From: Scytalidium lignicola
Lineage: Eukaryota > Ascomycota > Leotiomycetes
Length of the DNA stretch: 64,000 nucleotides
Direction: 5' to 3'
NCBI GenBank assembly: GCA_002812745.2
Contig: NCSJ02000067.1
Location: forward strand, 95,889-159,888
The first letter of the stretch is position 1. Each line of letters begins with the position of its first letter. This document shows, in pieces, positions 12,249 through 24,639 of this stretch. Under the pieces are notes generated by a model. It was not told the DNA's origin and did no database searches. It saw nothing but the letters and a program-made list of their open reading frames with translations. Position numbers and translations under genes: made by a program.

Positions 12249-12842
12249 ATGTACCACTTAGCTACAGCATTATCACATAAAGAGAATAATGTCTTCTTGA
12301 ATAAAGTTAATTTGGAGCTTCAAAGACAGGACGGCATACAATGTCGATCTTTACAAGCGACACCGTGCAAACCATCTGCCTCCTATTCCAAAGTGCCCAT
12401 AGAAGGGAAGAACCTTATGAAGGTATCCCGGTCATCAGAGGTGAAACAGCAATTCGTCACCTTATCCCACGGTGCTTCAACTAACGCCATATGCAAGGAG
12501 GTCTTGCTGACTCTACTGGCGTGTGCAGCCAGACTTGTCAAAAATGGCAGGAGTATCAAGCAGGCCATGGATCTCATCAAAAATGATGATACTAGAGAAA
12601 TCATGCGCCCTAGAATCCTTGATGACTGTCTACACGTCGTCTATTAAAGCTACCTTGAGGCCCTCAGCTCCCAGAGCTTTGGGGAAACGGATAGAGACAA
12701 TTGTGCATATCATGCAGGCCTCGTCTCCACCATACTAAAGGTTTTGGCATTTCAAACGATTCATCAAGCCAACGTTATCGAACATCCACCACCTGGGTTC
12801 ACCGAATCGACAATCGTCGATTCGGATGGCTTCACTTTGTGA
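12249..12842 (+). pseudogene. unrecognised reading frame with one internal stop
   Basis: One frame starting at ATG 12249 stays open to a TAA at 12645-12647 and then continues open to 12842, about 197 codons with a single interruption. The part from about residue 65 has a natural-looking composition (QQFVTLSHGASTNAICKEV, then DDCLHVVY, stop, SYLEALSSQSFGE, then KVLAFQTIHQANVIEHPPPG). I recognise no family, and the opposite strand also has a shorter frame (12604-12383). Treat it as a possible decayed exon of unknown function. Confidence 0.3.
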
Positions 12843-13481
12843 GCTCGGATTTAATCTCGATCTCTGTGTCCTAGCTACGGACCCAATGGGTAGTACTTCT
12901 CCGTCTGTCTACCTCGCCCTCGGCGCATGTGGCGGTTGTAGACTGGGTCATCACTCAGCTCTACAAATTCAAGCACAGTCTCTAACTAAAAAAGTCCCTC
13001 TCACCCGTCTCCCACAGAAAACTGAATTTGGTTGCTTTCTTTGAAGCTTAGTAATACCTTGCCAACACTAACTTAGTTAGTTAACTAACTTTAATATTTA
13101 ATGAATATATCAATATTTGATTTTTTACAAAATGATGTATTATTGTTGTTGAGTTACTGTAATTTTGTAAATTAAGTTAACAAAAATTACTCACTATATA
13201 GTACATCTAGTAGTGAAGGCTAGCCATTGGATGGCCGGGCTGACGTACAGAGTTGCTGCCTTACTACTGGAAGGAGCGATTAAAAGAAAGTGCCCGTTCC
13301 GTACCAAACGGCTTTTAAAGTGATGAGGTAGCGCTAAATAACCAAGCAGACGAATAGTAGAGCAGACCGAAGTTTAGTCCATTTCAATACTGCAAGCCAT
13401 ACTTAGTGCGCACGCCATAGGCAGTAACACAGGCAGCACTTTGGAACCTGTATAATCCTTGGATTTCCCGCATTCACCAAC
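12843..13481. other. intergenic, with a short AT-rich patch
   Basis: No gene recognised. 13065-13200 is an AT-rich patch including TTAGTTAGTTAACTAAC. The rest is balanced and forms the upstream region of the Zn2Cys6 gene. Confidence 0.4.
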
Positions 13482-15236
13482 ATGTACGGAGTAATGGGGA
13501 GCAAGACAACCTCAGTCGCAAGTAAGACCAGGAAAAGTATGTTGAAAGTCAAAAGTGGCTGCGTTACCTGCAAGTATGTGCCTCAAGGTCCACTTGACCT
13601 ATGTAACTAATATTTCAGGGCTCGCCGCGTGAAATGCGACGAAACAAAGCCTTACTGTCAGAAATGTACCCGTTTTGGACGTAAATGTGGCGGTTACCTT
13701 ACTCACACACTACGAGAGCCCAAGGCGCCAGTCTCTAAACTACAAGACTGTGACCCCCCCTTAAAGAGTCAAACCAAGTTAAGCCTGGGAATCCCACTCC
13801 AGCCACCAGGTACTGTCCAATTGAAAGACGAGTTGGAAGCACGCTATTTCCGCGTTTTCGAGGAACAAACTTCCAGCGAACTCTCGGGCACTTTTCAGCT
13901 TTCTCTTTGGAATCGATTCGTTCTACAATCATGTCGGGATGAGCCATTTGTCAAGCATGCGGTGGTAGCTCTTGCTGCTCTAAATGTTTCTTATAAATCT
14001 CAGCTCCAATGGGGTAATACTGACTTGCCAGTACACCTAGAGAATCCAGATGAGCATCAGCGGTTTGCGCTCACGCAGTATGATAAAGCGGTGACGTATA
14101 TGAGATTGTCAATTTCCGATCCGAATCGTGATCTGTGGAAAGCCTTGCTGTCATGCCTGCTTGTTTATTGCTTTGAAAGTTTTCAGGGGAGGAGAGACCT
14201 GGCAATATCACACGCTCAGAGCGGACAGAAGTTATTTCAAGACAGGATTATCTATCAAACACGTCTTAAAAGCCTGGGCAGCCCATCCTCTTCAAAGACT
14301 TGCTCTATGGAAATTGATGTCATCCGTGCCTTCGCTCGTCTGGATCTGCTCCTTTTAACTGCTATTGATACAAGAAGTCCCGCCGAGCATCGTGAATTCA
14401 TCGAATACGAAGGCTGCACGCCGCTTCCAGGGACGCCATCAGTATTCCGAAGTATAGCGGACGCCAAAATTTACATCGACCTGCTTATGCGGAAAATGGG
14501 CCACTTTATGGCTTCTGCTCTTAGCTGCCGTAATCCCACAATCCTAGGTGGAGAATTGGAGGATAGGCCCCGTAACACGCAGGCCCAAATTTGGTTTGGT
14601 AGCAGCATCTATAGCTATCAGGGAGCCATGTTGTCCCCCGACCACCACATTCACCACTCCGAATACACGGCCCACTTACGCCGCTGGTTCGCGGCATTTG
14701 AACCTCTGGTTCAACAAGCCTATACAGCGAATGAGAACTCCGATATATGGTATGCAATGGCGCGTCTCCAGATCCATGCCAGAATTATGAAGATCCTGCT
14801 TGCAGGTACTCTATTCATTTCAGAAAGCTCTTACGATCGCTTTCTTCCTGATTTCAAAGTCGTAGTCGCTTTCGCCTCACGCATTGTCCAGAGGCAGCAA
14901 CCAAGCTTCAACTTCGACCTCTCCCTCATTCCGGAAATAGGAATCGTCGGACTCCGCTGTCGAGATTGGAAAGTACGAAGAGAAGCGTTAGAGCTATTGA
15001 AGCAACCAAATTTCCATTGGGAGGTGTTTTGGAATAAGGATATGCTGGAGGCGTTAGCGAGGGCGGTTATGGAGACAGAGGAAGAGGGGTTGAGATTTGG
15101 AGCGGTGATACCAGAAGCACGGAGAGCAAGAATGTGGACTATTGCTACAGATGAGGTGGGGAGGTGTGCAAACGTAAAGATTTTGCTGAATACAGAGGAG
15201 GGATCTGTGATTAGGGAAAAGGACATTAGATGGTGA
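13482..15236 (+). CDS. Zn2Cys6 transcription factor
   Basis: Fungal binuclear-cluster regulator, nuclear by family. Two exons: about 13482-13573 and 13619-15236, joined across a 45-bp intron (GTATGT donor, CTAAC branch-like site, TTTCAG acceptor) that interrupts the zinc cluster, a common intron position in this family. The spliced N-terminus gives the six cysteines CVTCKARRVKCDE...CQKCTRFGRKC, followed by GGY. The remainder (to about 569 residues) matches the fungal-specific regulatory region (ELEARYFRVFEEQTS, FVKHAVVALAALN, ARLDLLLL). In-frame starts are available at 13482, 13494 and 13539, and the upstream ones add a basic leader. Intact. It is followed by a broken NmrA-like gene on the other strand. 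Its targets are unknown. Confidence 0.9.
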
Positions 15237-15567
15237 CGTTTGTGACGAATCTGTATAATGATAGGTATGCTGTGCGAGAATCAAGTACCGATTATGCGGT
15301 TAATATCCAAAATATCATTTGCTGGATCTTCACAGACTTGAAGGACCCATGATCGTGACATGGTGGATTGGGATGACCAGCGGAGGGATTGGGTGAGGGA
15401 TTACGTTAGGCAACTCTTGGATTTTCTTCATGGAATCCATCAGAAAGTCTCAACGAACTTTTGTGAACATCAAACGCCTTTCAAACAGAATTACGATTTT
15501 TGGAACCGGAACAAACGAACGTGTCCAGATTGAAGCAGCTAATCTATAAGCCCAGTCGAGGCTGAGG
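15237..15567. other. intergenic between convergent genes
   Basis: Short region between the 3' ends of the Zn2Cys6 gene and the NmrA-like relic. Nothing recognised. Confidence 0.4.
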
Positions 15568-16573
15568 TCAGCACTTCAGCATTTCTGTCACGGCCTCGTC
15601 CAGAGTCCGTTTGGGCAAGAAAAGTAACTCATTCGCGCTCTGCTGGTACTCTATATAATTCCTGCCATGTCCTGGGACACAACAGATATATCTGATCAAT
15701 ATCATAGCTCCAGAAAAGTCTCCCTGTGCCATCTTTTCCTGCCCCTCATTTTTCTGCTCTTCCACATTGACGTGCGTAGTCACCCAATGCTTTCCGGTGA
15801 CCCCCTCCAAAGATGCAAGTACTTGATTCTGCGAAACAGTCAAGGAATCGACGTACATTTACTTGTTAGCTGTCTCCTTGTGGAGTAGTAGTGTGTTTTT
15901 GACAGCGATACCAACCGTAGAACAAGTGGTGGTCGACCAGGGAGTGTTTCCATCATTGAAAATTGCAGCTTTTTACTGCTGGATATCATAGCCCATAACG
16001 CCTATTTTCAAAGAACTTGTTGCAGAATCAGCGCTTACCCAGATTATGAAAAAGAGTTATGGTGCGTGTAAGGGTCACGTATGTATATGAACATATGTGT
16101 CAAAGAATGCCCCAGTGATAAATGCTGTCCACATCAAGCTGTCTTCCTCTTTTGTCTTCAAATATTTCACTAACTCTAATTTCCCCCTGAAAAACTGCAG
16201 TATGATGGCTACAATCTTCTCGTCCAACGTGTCACTGCCAAACTCCGATGGCACAAAGTGTTTCACGCCGGCCTTGATTGCCACGTCAATGAAAGATCTC
16301 TGAAGCGACACGTTAACTGTTGCGATGGTCGAAACGATTGCATCTTGCCCTTGGAAGACACGGAGAAGTTCTGCCTCGGGGTAATGATCGCTGATATGAT
16401 GAAACTTTGATATGCGGAGGAAAGGTGGATGTGGAAGACCTCCGCGAGAAGATAGACACCTTGAAGCGCGAATCAGTTAAGAAGGCGGCGACAATGGAGG
16501 GGCCGAGATGGCCTCCTGCGCCGATTAGGAGCACATTTCGATAACGAACACCATTGTTAGGAGGCTTGAGCAC
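15568..16573 (-). pseudogene. NmrA-like / isoflavone-reductase-like NAD(P)-binding protein, broken
   Basis: Atypical short-chain dehydrogenase of the NmrA/CipA type (NAD(P)H-dependent reductase or redox sensor). The N-terminus reads YRNVLLIGAGGHLGPSIV, the GxGGxxG Rossmann loop, followed by FSRRSST. A shift in reading frame occurs near 16395-16420, after which DHYPEAELLRVFQGQDAIVS continues in another frame. The next stretch (16311-16075) holds IDVAIKAGVKHFVPSEFGSD and GKLELVKYLKTKEED, both family hallmarks. After TGAFFD the reading resumes about 120 bp later (GYDIQQ, stop, then IFNDGNTPWSTTT), probably past an intron. The last segment reads MYVDSLTVSQNQVLASLEGVTGKHW. One frameshift and at least two stops make it a pseudogene. 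Confidence 0.85.
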
Positions 16574-16730
16574 TGAGTTCGAAATTACAAAGTATGCCGC
16601 AGAGTTCGATATTCATATTCTTACTGTTACCAGCTACAAGCAAAGCTTGTTGCTCGCTACGCTCGCAAGGCGAGTGCATGCGGAATCCCTTGGCCATGTG
16701 ATATAGCTTACCTAATCAACCCCCTTATTT
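16574..16730. other. edge of gene island
   Basis: Last normal-composition DNA before the AT-rich block, including a run with GCTCGC and GCGAGT words at about 16650-16680. No gene seen. Confidence 0.4.
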
Positions 16731-17038
16731 GCTTTTAACCATTACCTCCTTTGAATAGTTATGAATAGAACTATAATAATGGAATCGACTGTAAAGAATT
16801 GTACAACAACACTTTTATACATTGTCAAAAGAGATCTTAAAGGTACTACTTGTAAGAATAATNAAAAACTTAACTATTGTGGATAACATAACAATACAAA
16901 ACCATGAACTTAGTGAAAGGCTCCTTTATTTATAGCCTGTACATGAATAATAACAATGAAACTAGCTTTTATTGACTATAGAAATATATATTTCAACCTT
17001 CTACAACAACTTCCTACTTTCTCTCTTTGTTAACTACA

Positions 17039-17080
17039 TCTATTACTACTATTACTACTACTACTACTACTATTATTACC
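17039..17080 (+). repeat. ACT/ATT trinucleotide microsatellite
   Basis: Imperfect run of CTA/CTT/ATT triplets (ATTACTACTATTACTACTAC and on). It lies at the start of a short open frame (17027-17293) that is not a recognised gene. Confidence 0.7.
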
Positions 17081-17830
17081 ATTACTAAAATGAACAATCA
17101 AATCATTGTTTCTAATATTACTACTAAGTGTATGGCTATTGTACAGACATTAGCAGTAATGCTAATCGTTCAAGCTGCCTTGCTCTGTCAAGGTAAGCAG
17201 ATGACCCTAGGCTATACTCAAAATGATAAGGCCATCATTAGCCAGATAAGAGGAACAGTGATGAATAGCCTTATAGCCTGTAGACATTGCTAGTCTTATA
17301 GTAGACTGTTCTAATTATACATGGTGATAGATAACTTGTTTAGTAATAATTGCTATAATTGTTATTATAACTCCTTAGATGTTCAATACAGTATTCAACA
17401 ATATAAGTAGTTAATTTAATGTTATTACAGTTTGTAATTAATTATACATAATGCAAATGAATGTTCAAGCAGCCTAAACTACTTAAAATGTCCTAGCCCT
17501 CCTTATTCCTGGAATAGCCTCAGCTAACAACTTTGATAGCTCCTTAACTTACCTTATGCTTGCTCTTACTTGTGCTCTTCGCCTTGATAGCCCTTGTTAT
17601 GTTGCTCTGGTTCTCATTGGACTTGTTAACTCCTTTAAAGCTAATGATGCTAGTAAGTAACGTTATTATCAGATTATACAGTCTATAACTAATAAATTAT
17701 GAGTAAGTTTTGCTGTTGCTAACCTTACTCTTGCTCTTGTTATTATATTAACTGTTGTTGCTTTTGTTACTATGCTATTATAAGTTATAAGGCTTAATAA
17801 TGCTGTTGACTCCTTTTAAAGCATAGTTTT
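17081..17830. other. less-mutated patch inside the AT-rich block
   Basis: This stretch keeps more C than its surroundings, with GCCTTGCTCTGTC and CCTAGCCCTCC-like words. Plus-strand frames read Ala/Leu-rich segments (for example LIPGIASANNFDSSLTYLML and TCALRLDSPCYVALVLIGL) interrupted by stops. No family recognised. It may be a transposon part or 5' region less affected by RIP. Confidence 0.35.
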
Positions 17831-20800
17831 AAAGGCTTGTAAACTCTTCTATAAGGAGTATTATACTTATAAAGCATATTTATAAATAGAATTAGTTATA
17901 CTAATTGTAGTTTTAAATAAAGAAGAATGAAAATCCTATCAAGGGTTTTGATTGTTAATTAATTAAGTGTATAATAAAAGAATGTTATTTACTTTTTTCT
18001 TTCTTTATACTTGTAAATAACCCTTATATATTGGAAGTGTATATATTACAAAGTATAAAGTTATGTATTGATATCTTTTAGAACTTTTAAATATATTATG
18101 TTATAAGTTATAATAATTCTTATAAGTAAGAGTATAAATAACCCTTTAACAAAAGTATTTCAAGAGATTATTATGTAAAACTAATTATGTGTAAAGATAA
18201 GAACTTATAAATCAAGGCTAACTTTGTTAAATGATTGACTTTAAGACTTATTTACAGTTATAATAAAGTATATTTGAAGAGGGAATTACTTATAAGAAAA
18301 TGTAAAAGGTAAATTGTTCTTATTCAATATCAACTTAATTTAAGGAATTATATAGACTTGCTTATCCTACTCTTTACTTAGTAGTTGTCCTTCGATCAAG
18401 TAATTCCATAGAGTTATAACAATTATATGTATACTATTATATAAACCTTTTAATGAGTATATATTATAAATCAACATAATTAACACTTTAACTTTTAACA
18501 TTAACTTAGATAAAAGTAAACTTAGGATATTTATAACTTATAACACTTTTACAATATACATATAGTTATTATCATCTTCATCATTAACGTTAACTAAGTT
18601 TACAAACAAATAAATGTGTTTAAAGTTAAGGAATTAAGTTATGACTATTTCATTCAATGCTTTTACAATCTTATTCCAAATAGTAAATAGTACTTTACTA
18701 CAAAAAGCTATAAGATCCTTAAGTACAACTTAAAGTAAAAGTAAAAGATATACATTATTAAGTAATACTTTTAAGTTTTAAAGCTTAGAAATAGTTAAAG
18801 AAATCAAGACAAGGCTATAAAAAGTTATATTATAAAGTAATAAGCTAATCCATTATATAAAATCAGCCTTTCCTTCTTTTGATTATATATGTATATTAAT
18901 TCTCAAGTATAGTTTCTATAATTATAACTATATAAAGGAATACTATAAACAAGTACATATAATATCCACTTAAGTATTACTTATTACTATAAGCAGGATT
19001 TGAACAAAATCATTACTTAAGATAACAAAGACTTTACTGAACAGGAGATCTTGATTCTTAATGGATTATAAGTCATAGAACAAGTAATAAACAACCTCAA
19101 AACAATACTTGTATTATATAAAGACTTTATTTTATATGATTAAATTAACATACTAAAGTATAATTGTTAACTTGTTGTTTTTCAAGATTAAACTAACAAA
19201 GTTTTTATTTAACTTAATTAAGATTCAGAATTGTAAATATACTATATAGTTAGTCAATAATAAAAGTGTTATAATGCTTGTAAAAGTTATACAAAGTATA
19301 TACTTCTTTAATCTACAAAAGTAATAGTATAAGGTTTTGTAGAGGAAAGTCTTATTATTCTCTCTTAACCCTTATAAGTAAAAGTAAGCATTTTACAATT
19401 TATTCTCAATAATTATAATAATTATATTAAAGTACTTATACTAATCTTGATTTAGTTAAGCTTATATTATTAAGGTAATAATAGCTTCTTTTACAATGTT
19501 ATATTCTAATATAGTTCGATTATAAATAACAAACTAATCAAAGGAAAATATAAGCAAACTAAAGTTAACAATTATCAATTATATATCTTAAAGCTTCTTA
19601 TTGAGCATGTACAAGTTATAATCATACTCTAAATCTTGTAATATCAATAAGAAACTTATATTCTGAAGAGAGTTTAAGAAATAACATAAATCATTATATA
19701 AGTAAGACTTGAATTGATCTTACAAAGTTATAAGGTTACTTATTAGTTAAGAGTATAAGCTAATAAAGAATACAGTTTGTAAACGACTAGTTAAATTGAA
19801 TTAGATTGTTTCTTCAAAGTATCAAAATTATTCTTGGTCATTCTTAGCTAATCCTTAGGTAATATACATAATGTAATACATTAAATGCCAAATATTATTG
19901 ACTATGTACAATTCTTCAAACAATTATAACCTTGTATACAAATAAGTAATAACTGTAAATAAAATCTCTTCTTATATGTTAAGTTATAATAATATATTCG
20001 ACTAATAGAATACTCTTGTTTTCAAAGCTACTAATGTTGATTCTTTGTATTCTACATGTAATACTCTAGAAACTCTTGATATAACCATTGACAACTGTTT
20101 TCATGTTAAGCATTATACTTNAAAAAAAGTTATAAACTTTAAATTTTGCATTTTAAGCTTAATTATAATAACATCTAACTTTATATTATTATAAAACCAT
20201 ACAGACTATTCTCTTTAAAGGTATACAAGAAGACATATTATTAAAGGCTATTTTTAATATGTCTTGTATTTTATAAAATGTACAAATGCCTTTATAAGGC
20301 TTATATAACAAGCTTAAACATATTGTTTAATCTTATTCTGGCTAAGCTTAACAATGAGTATTGAACAGTTATAACCTTTATAAATATATTTATAAATATA
20401 CTTTATAACTTGTATTATACTATACAACTTAATGTTAATATAACAATTGAACATTTATAATAAATATAAGTTATAAAGTATTACTTCATGATTATCTCTT
20501 ATTATCAGTTGTCTAAATGCATTTAGTTTATACATAAACCTTTGACTATTATTCTTATAGTAATATTCTAAGTATTTATCCTTAGACATAATTATTATGT
20601 TTATAAACCTCTTTAAAAATCTCTTAAAGCATTATAACAATTCTGTTAGAGTTTTACACTTCATACAAAGACTATTAAGGTAATCTAGATTACATAAGTA
20701 ATAAATTATATATATAATTATTAATTCTTATAACACATTATAAAGGTTATGGTTTAAATCAAGGATTTCAACATAAATCACCTTATCAACATTATTTGAT

Positions 20801-21439
20801 AATAACTTAACTGAATAAAACAATTTGTAAAAGAGGAAATAAATATAAGGAAGACTATGTTTTTAATATTTGATTATAAAGCTATAACCATTATAAAGGC
20901 TTAAAATACTAACCTTAAATACATTGATTAATTATTACCTTTTAACCTTAAAAACACAAGTTACCAAATCTAGACAATTTATAACAAATTAGCTAAGTAA
21001 AAGATTATCCTTAATCTTTAACTAATTTAAATTTACTGTTATTATAATGAAATAAGTAAGTTTACCAAAGTAATAAATTAAAGTTATTATATCTTGAAAT
21101 AATTGTTACATTTAACAATTACTCCTTAAAAATGAAGAAAGAAGTATAATATAATAATCAATATTTATAATATAAGGAAAGAATTGCCTAAGCTTAAACA
21201 AAAAGCTGACGACAAGCAGTAGTAACAATGACAAAGGATACTCATAAGTTGTAGATGCTTAAACAATAAGTATAAACATGTAATTATATACTTGTTAACT
21301 TGCTAAAGATCTTAAAGTTATATAATAACAACTTAGAAAGACTATTAGCACATATATACAATAAGAAAGCAACAGTGTTTATAGTTAAGTTTTTCCTAAA
21401 AGTATAAGTAAATTATATCAGATTACAAGATACAAATTA

Positions 21440-22830
21440 AGCAAGAGTAATTAAGATAAACAAAGGCTACAACAAAGCAACTGTTATACAAGCACTTTAT
21501 AAGGCTAGAATATAGAAGGCACCAAGGCTAGACTAATTAACTAATAGGTTTTTACAAGTTTACAATCAGTCATTACAATGAATTCTAGTAGTCTTAGTCA
21601 AAACAAGCTTTAGATTAGAACACTTTCCTTGTAGTTACTACATAATGAATATGATAGTACTGTAGAAATTAAGTAAGACAATGGAACAATTACAACAGGC
21701 TAGAGGATGATGGCTAATCATACTACTTAGTTATATAACAAAAGTATTCAAAGCTATAATAACTACTCACATTACAAAAGCAACAGAGAAATAAGGATTA
21801 CTCCTAAAAGGACAAATGAGAAATAAACATAGCAGATCTACAGAATTAACAGTAAGGACAATAACAGACATTGTCTATATAACATAAAGTTAAGGTGTTA
21901 TTACATTATTACTACAACTTGATCTTAAAGAAGCATTTAATACAATAGACTACAAGTAATTACAACATATACTCTAGGAGAAAAGCTTCTTATAATGGTT
22001 AATAAGCTAGATTAACAACTACTTAATAAACAAGATTACTTGTTTATCCTTTAACAATAAAACGACTTAGCTAATCTTAATAAAGGTAGAAGTCTTACAA
22101 GGTTTTTTACTCTTACTAATATTATTTATATTATATATCTTTACTTTATACAATGAATTAAGAAAGATAAAAGGTTTAATTGTAATCAACTTCGCAGATA
22201 ATACAAACCTTCTTAACTGTACATACATTATNAAAAAGTTGTTATAAGACATTAAAAAACAAGCTAGAAAATATACAAAAAAGTAAGTAATATACAAAGG
22301 TATACAATTTAAAGTAAGTAAAAGTAAGTTAATATACTTTATATATACTTATATAATAAAGAAGGAGTTAATATACTTTAATAATAAAGAACTGAAGCTT
22401 AAAGAATCAGTTTGTTTTCTAAGGATTTAACTTGATTAATAGCTTAACTTCAAAGCTTATGCAAAGGTAATTAAGAAAAAGCTAATTATACAAACATTTA
22501 CATTAATAAGACTAACAACGAAGATATAAGAATATAACTTTATAAGAGTAAGATAGATTTATATAATAGTTATACAAAGTACAATTATATATAATATTAT
22601 TATATACTATCAACTTACAAAATCTGATGACAATCCAAGGGGAATTAACTATCACTTACTTATAACACAATTACAATATCTTTGTATAATAGTAAGAGCT
22701 TATAAAGACATTCTAATTCAAAGTTTAAAGACAAAGATATTCTGCTTATTATTAAACTTATACTTAAACAAAGGAGTAATAACATTTAAGGATTATCTTA
22801 ATTATATAAACTTGAAGTAAGTAATTCACT
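21440..22830 (+). mobile_element. non-LTR retrotransposon (Tad1/I-like LINE) reverse transcriptase relic
   Basis: Ignoring stops, the plus strand reads a LINE reverse transcriptase. ALYKARIQKAPRLDQLTNRF corresponds to the KAPGPDGLPNRF block. Then come FRLEHFPCSYY, GLLLKGQMRNKHSRSTE, LDLKEAFNTIDY, VEVLQGFLLLLILF (PQGSPLSPILF) and the catalytic box as NFADNTNLL, where the second Asp of FADD is Asn. ARKYTKK, KSKLIYF and, near 22700-22760, RAYKDILIQSLKTKI follow, the last equal to the family's APIQSLEAE segment. Endonuclease and ORF1 were not recognised upstream. The family is inferred from the order and wording of these blocks. Confidence 0.82.
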
Positions 22831-24184
22831 GAATAAGTAATAAGGCAACAAGACTCTTAAAGAAAAGAAGAAGACATAAGTAGTAAATGAAAAAGCAATT
22901 ACTTAAAGAAAGTAACAAATACAAAGTAATATAGTTATAATAATAGAAGGGTTATCAAATAATATTAAAGGCAATTAACATAATTACAACAAGAGATTAA
23001 AAGGTAAAATAAACTTAAAACTTTAAAGTTATTAAGTTAATTAAGTTATATAATTATACAAAAGTTATAAACTTTTTTNACTTTTGACAAAAAAACATTA
23101 TTCTTATATAATAAGTTAGACAAAGTAGTTAACTTGTTAATTATACAAATTTATATTAACAAAATTAAACTATGAATATATTTGTTTAAATATTATATAC
23201 TTAATATAAACATATTATTATATAATTGTAAACTTGTAAAAAAAAAAAATTTACTATTTAATTATTAATTGTTCAAACTTAGAATAAACAAGAAAGAACT
23301 TTAAAATAAGGACTTATACAATAAAANGACTTAAAAGAAATATTAAGAAGTTGTTAAGGATATAAATAAATTATTAATTAAGTATTAATTATAAGAAGGT
23401 TATAAGAGTATAAATTAGTAGTATAACTAAGAATCTAAGAGCAAAACAAGATAATGGTGAAGTAACAGCATTTTAAAGAATTGAACTATTAACTATTAAC
23501 TTAACAGTACAGTAAAACTCTTCTTAACCAAGTTAATAAGTTGAGTATTAGACAAGAAGATAATAAAGATAAAGCAGGGCAATTACACTTAAGCAGATAA
23601 AGAACAGTATAAAGGTTTTCACTTAATTAAAGAGTTAACACAATTTCTTGTATAACAGTATAATTATCCTGTATACCCTTAAGGTAACCTTATAACTTAT
23701 AGTATAAGAATAATAATATGTTAAAAATTAAAAGAATAGTTTAAATGTTAAGATACTTTTTTATTATTATCATTAGAGTTAAATTAATAAGTAATGTTTG
23801 AAAAGACTATTAAAACTATAAGTTAAACTTAAGAAGTAAACAGTATACTCAAAGTATTTCTTGAAGATAAGGAAGAATAATAAGGATATAAACTAAGTAA
23901 AGTTTATTAGTTTGACAAAGAATATCTTGAGAAAAANGATTAAGGTTATTGATTATATAGAAAAAAGTAATATTAAATAATGTTAAGTAATAAAAGTTAA
24001 TAATATATAAGGAGAAAGACTTTTTCACAAGATAATTAACTTTATAAAACATACTTTTCATAAGAATATAAATGTTATAATTAACTTAAGGAGTAATATA
24101 AATCTAATATCTATATAAACAGTAGAGAAATTAAGAATTTACATTATTATTAAGTTAATAAGATATTTAATCAAAATAGTTAAT

Positions 24185-24418
24185 TGTTAGTTCACCTTTA
24201 CAGTGAATGTACATCTTTAATATATAAAGGTAATATATGTTGATATAATAGTTGATTATTGTTAGTTATAAGTAAGTTTATACTATAGTAGTTATATAAA
24301 GAGTATTATTATATAATACTACCTTCTTTTACTACAACTAAACTAACCTTATCTTATCTACACATATACTTAATCTACACATGATTCTAGCTTATATATG
24401 ATTATACTAACACTAACA
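24185..24418 (-). repeat. Copia LTR, heavily mutated copy (3' LTR)
   Basis: Begins TGTTAGTTCACC and ends CTAACACTAACA. It aligns along its whole length with 30804-31038. Most differences here are T or A where the other copy has C or G, the direction expected of RIP. Confidence 0.85.
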
Positions 24419-24639
24419 ACAACTAAAAGTAATAACAATTGTAAAAGTTACAAAAACAATAGAAAAACAGTAGTAGACTAAAAAGATAATAATGAATATA
24501 AAAGCTCTTGTAAGTATACAAAAGCATTGTAAAAAGCTTTATAGTTCTATCTTACTTTTAAACTCTTCATAATACTCTTATAACTCTATAACTGTTTTTA
24601 GACTTTTATAACACCTTTAATTCCTTTAGTTCTAAGCTC

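Noticed and set aside
17027..17293. 88-codon open frame starting in a trinucleotide repeat
   Set aside because: The N-terminus is a translated microsatellite (Thr/Ile repeats) and the rest matches no family; not called as a gene.
18960..19090. Possible tRNA-like words (GGATTTGAAC)
   Set aside because: No cloverleaf with acceptor and anticodon stems could be drawn; AT-rich chance match.
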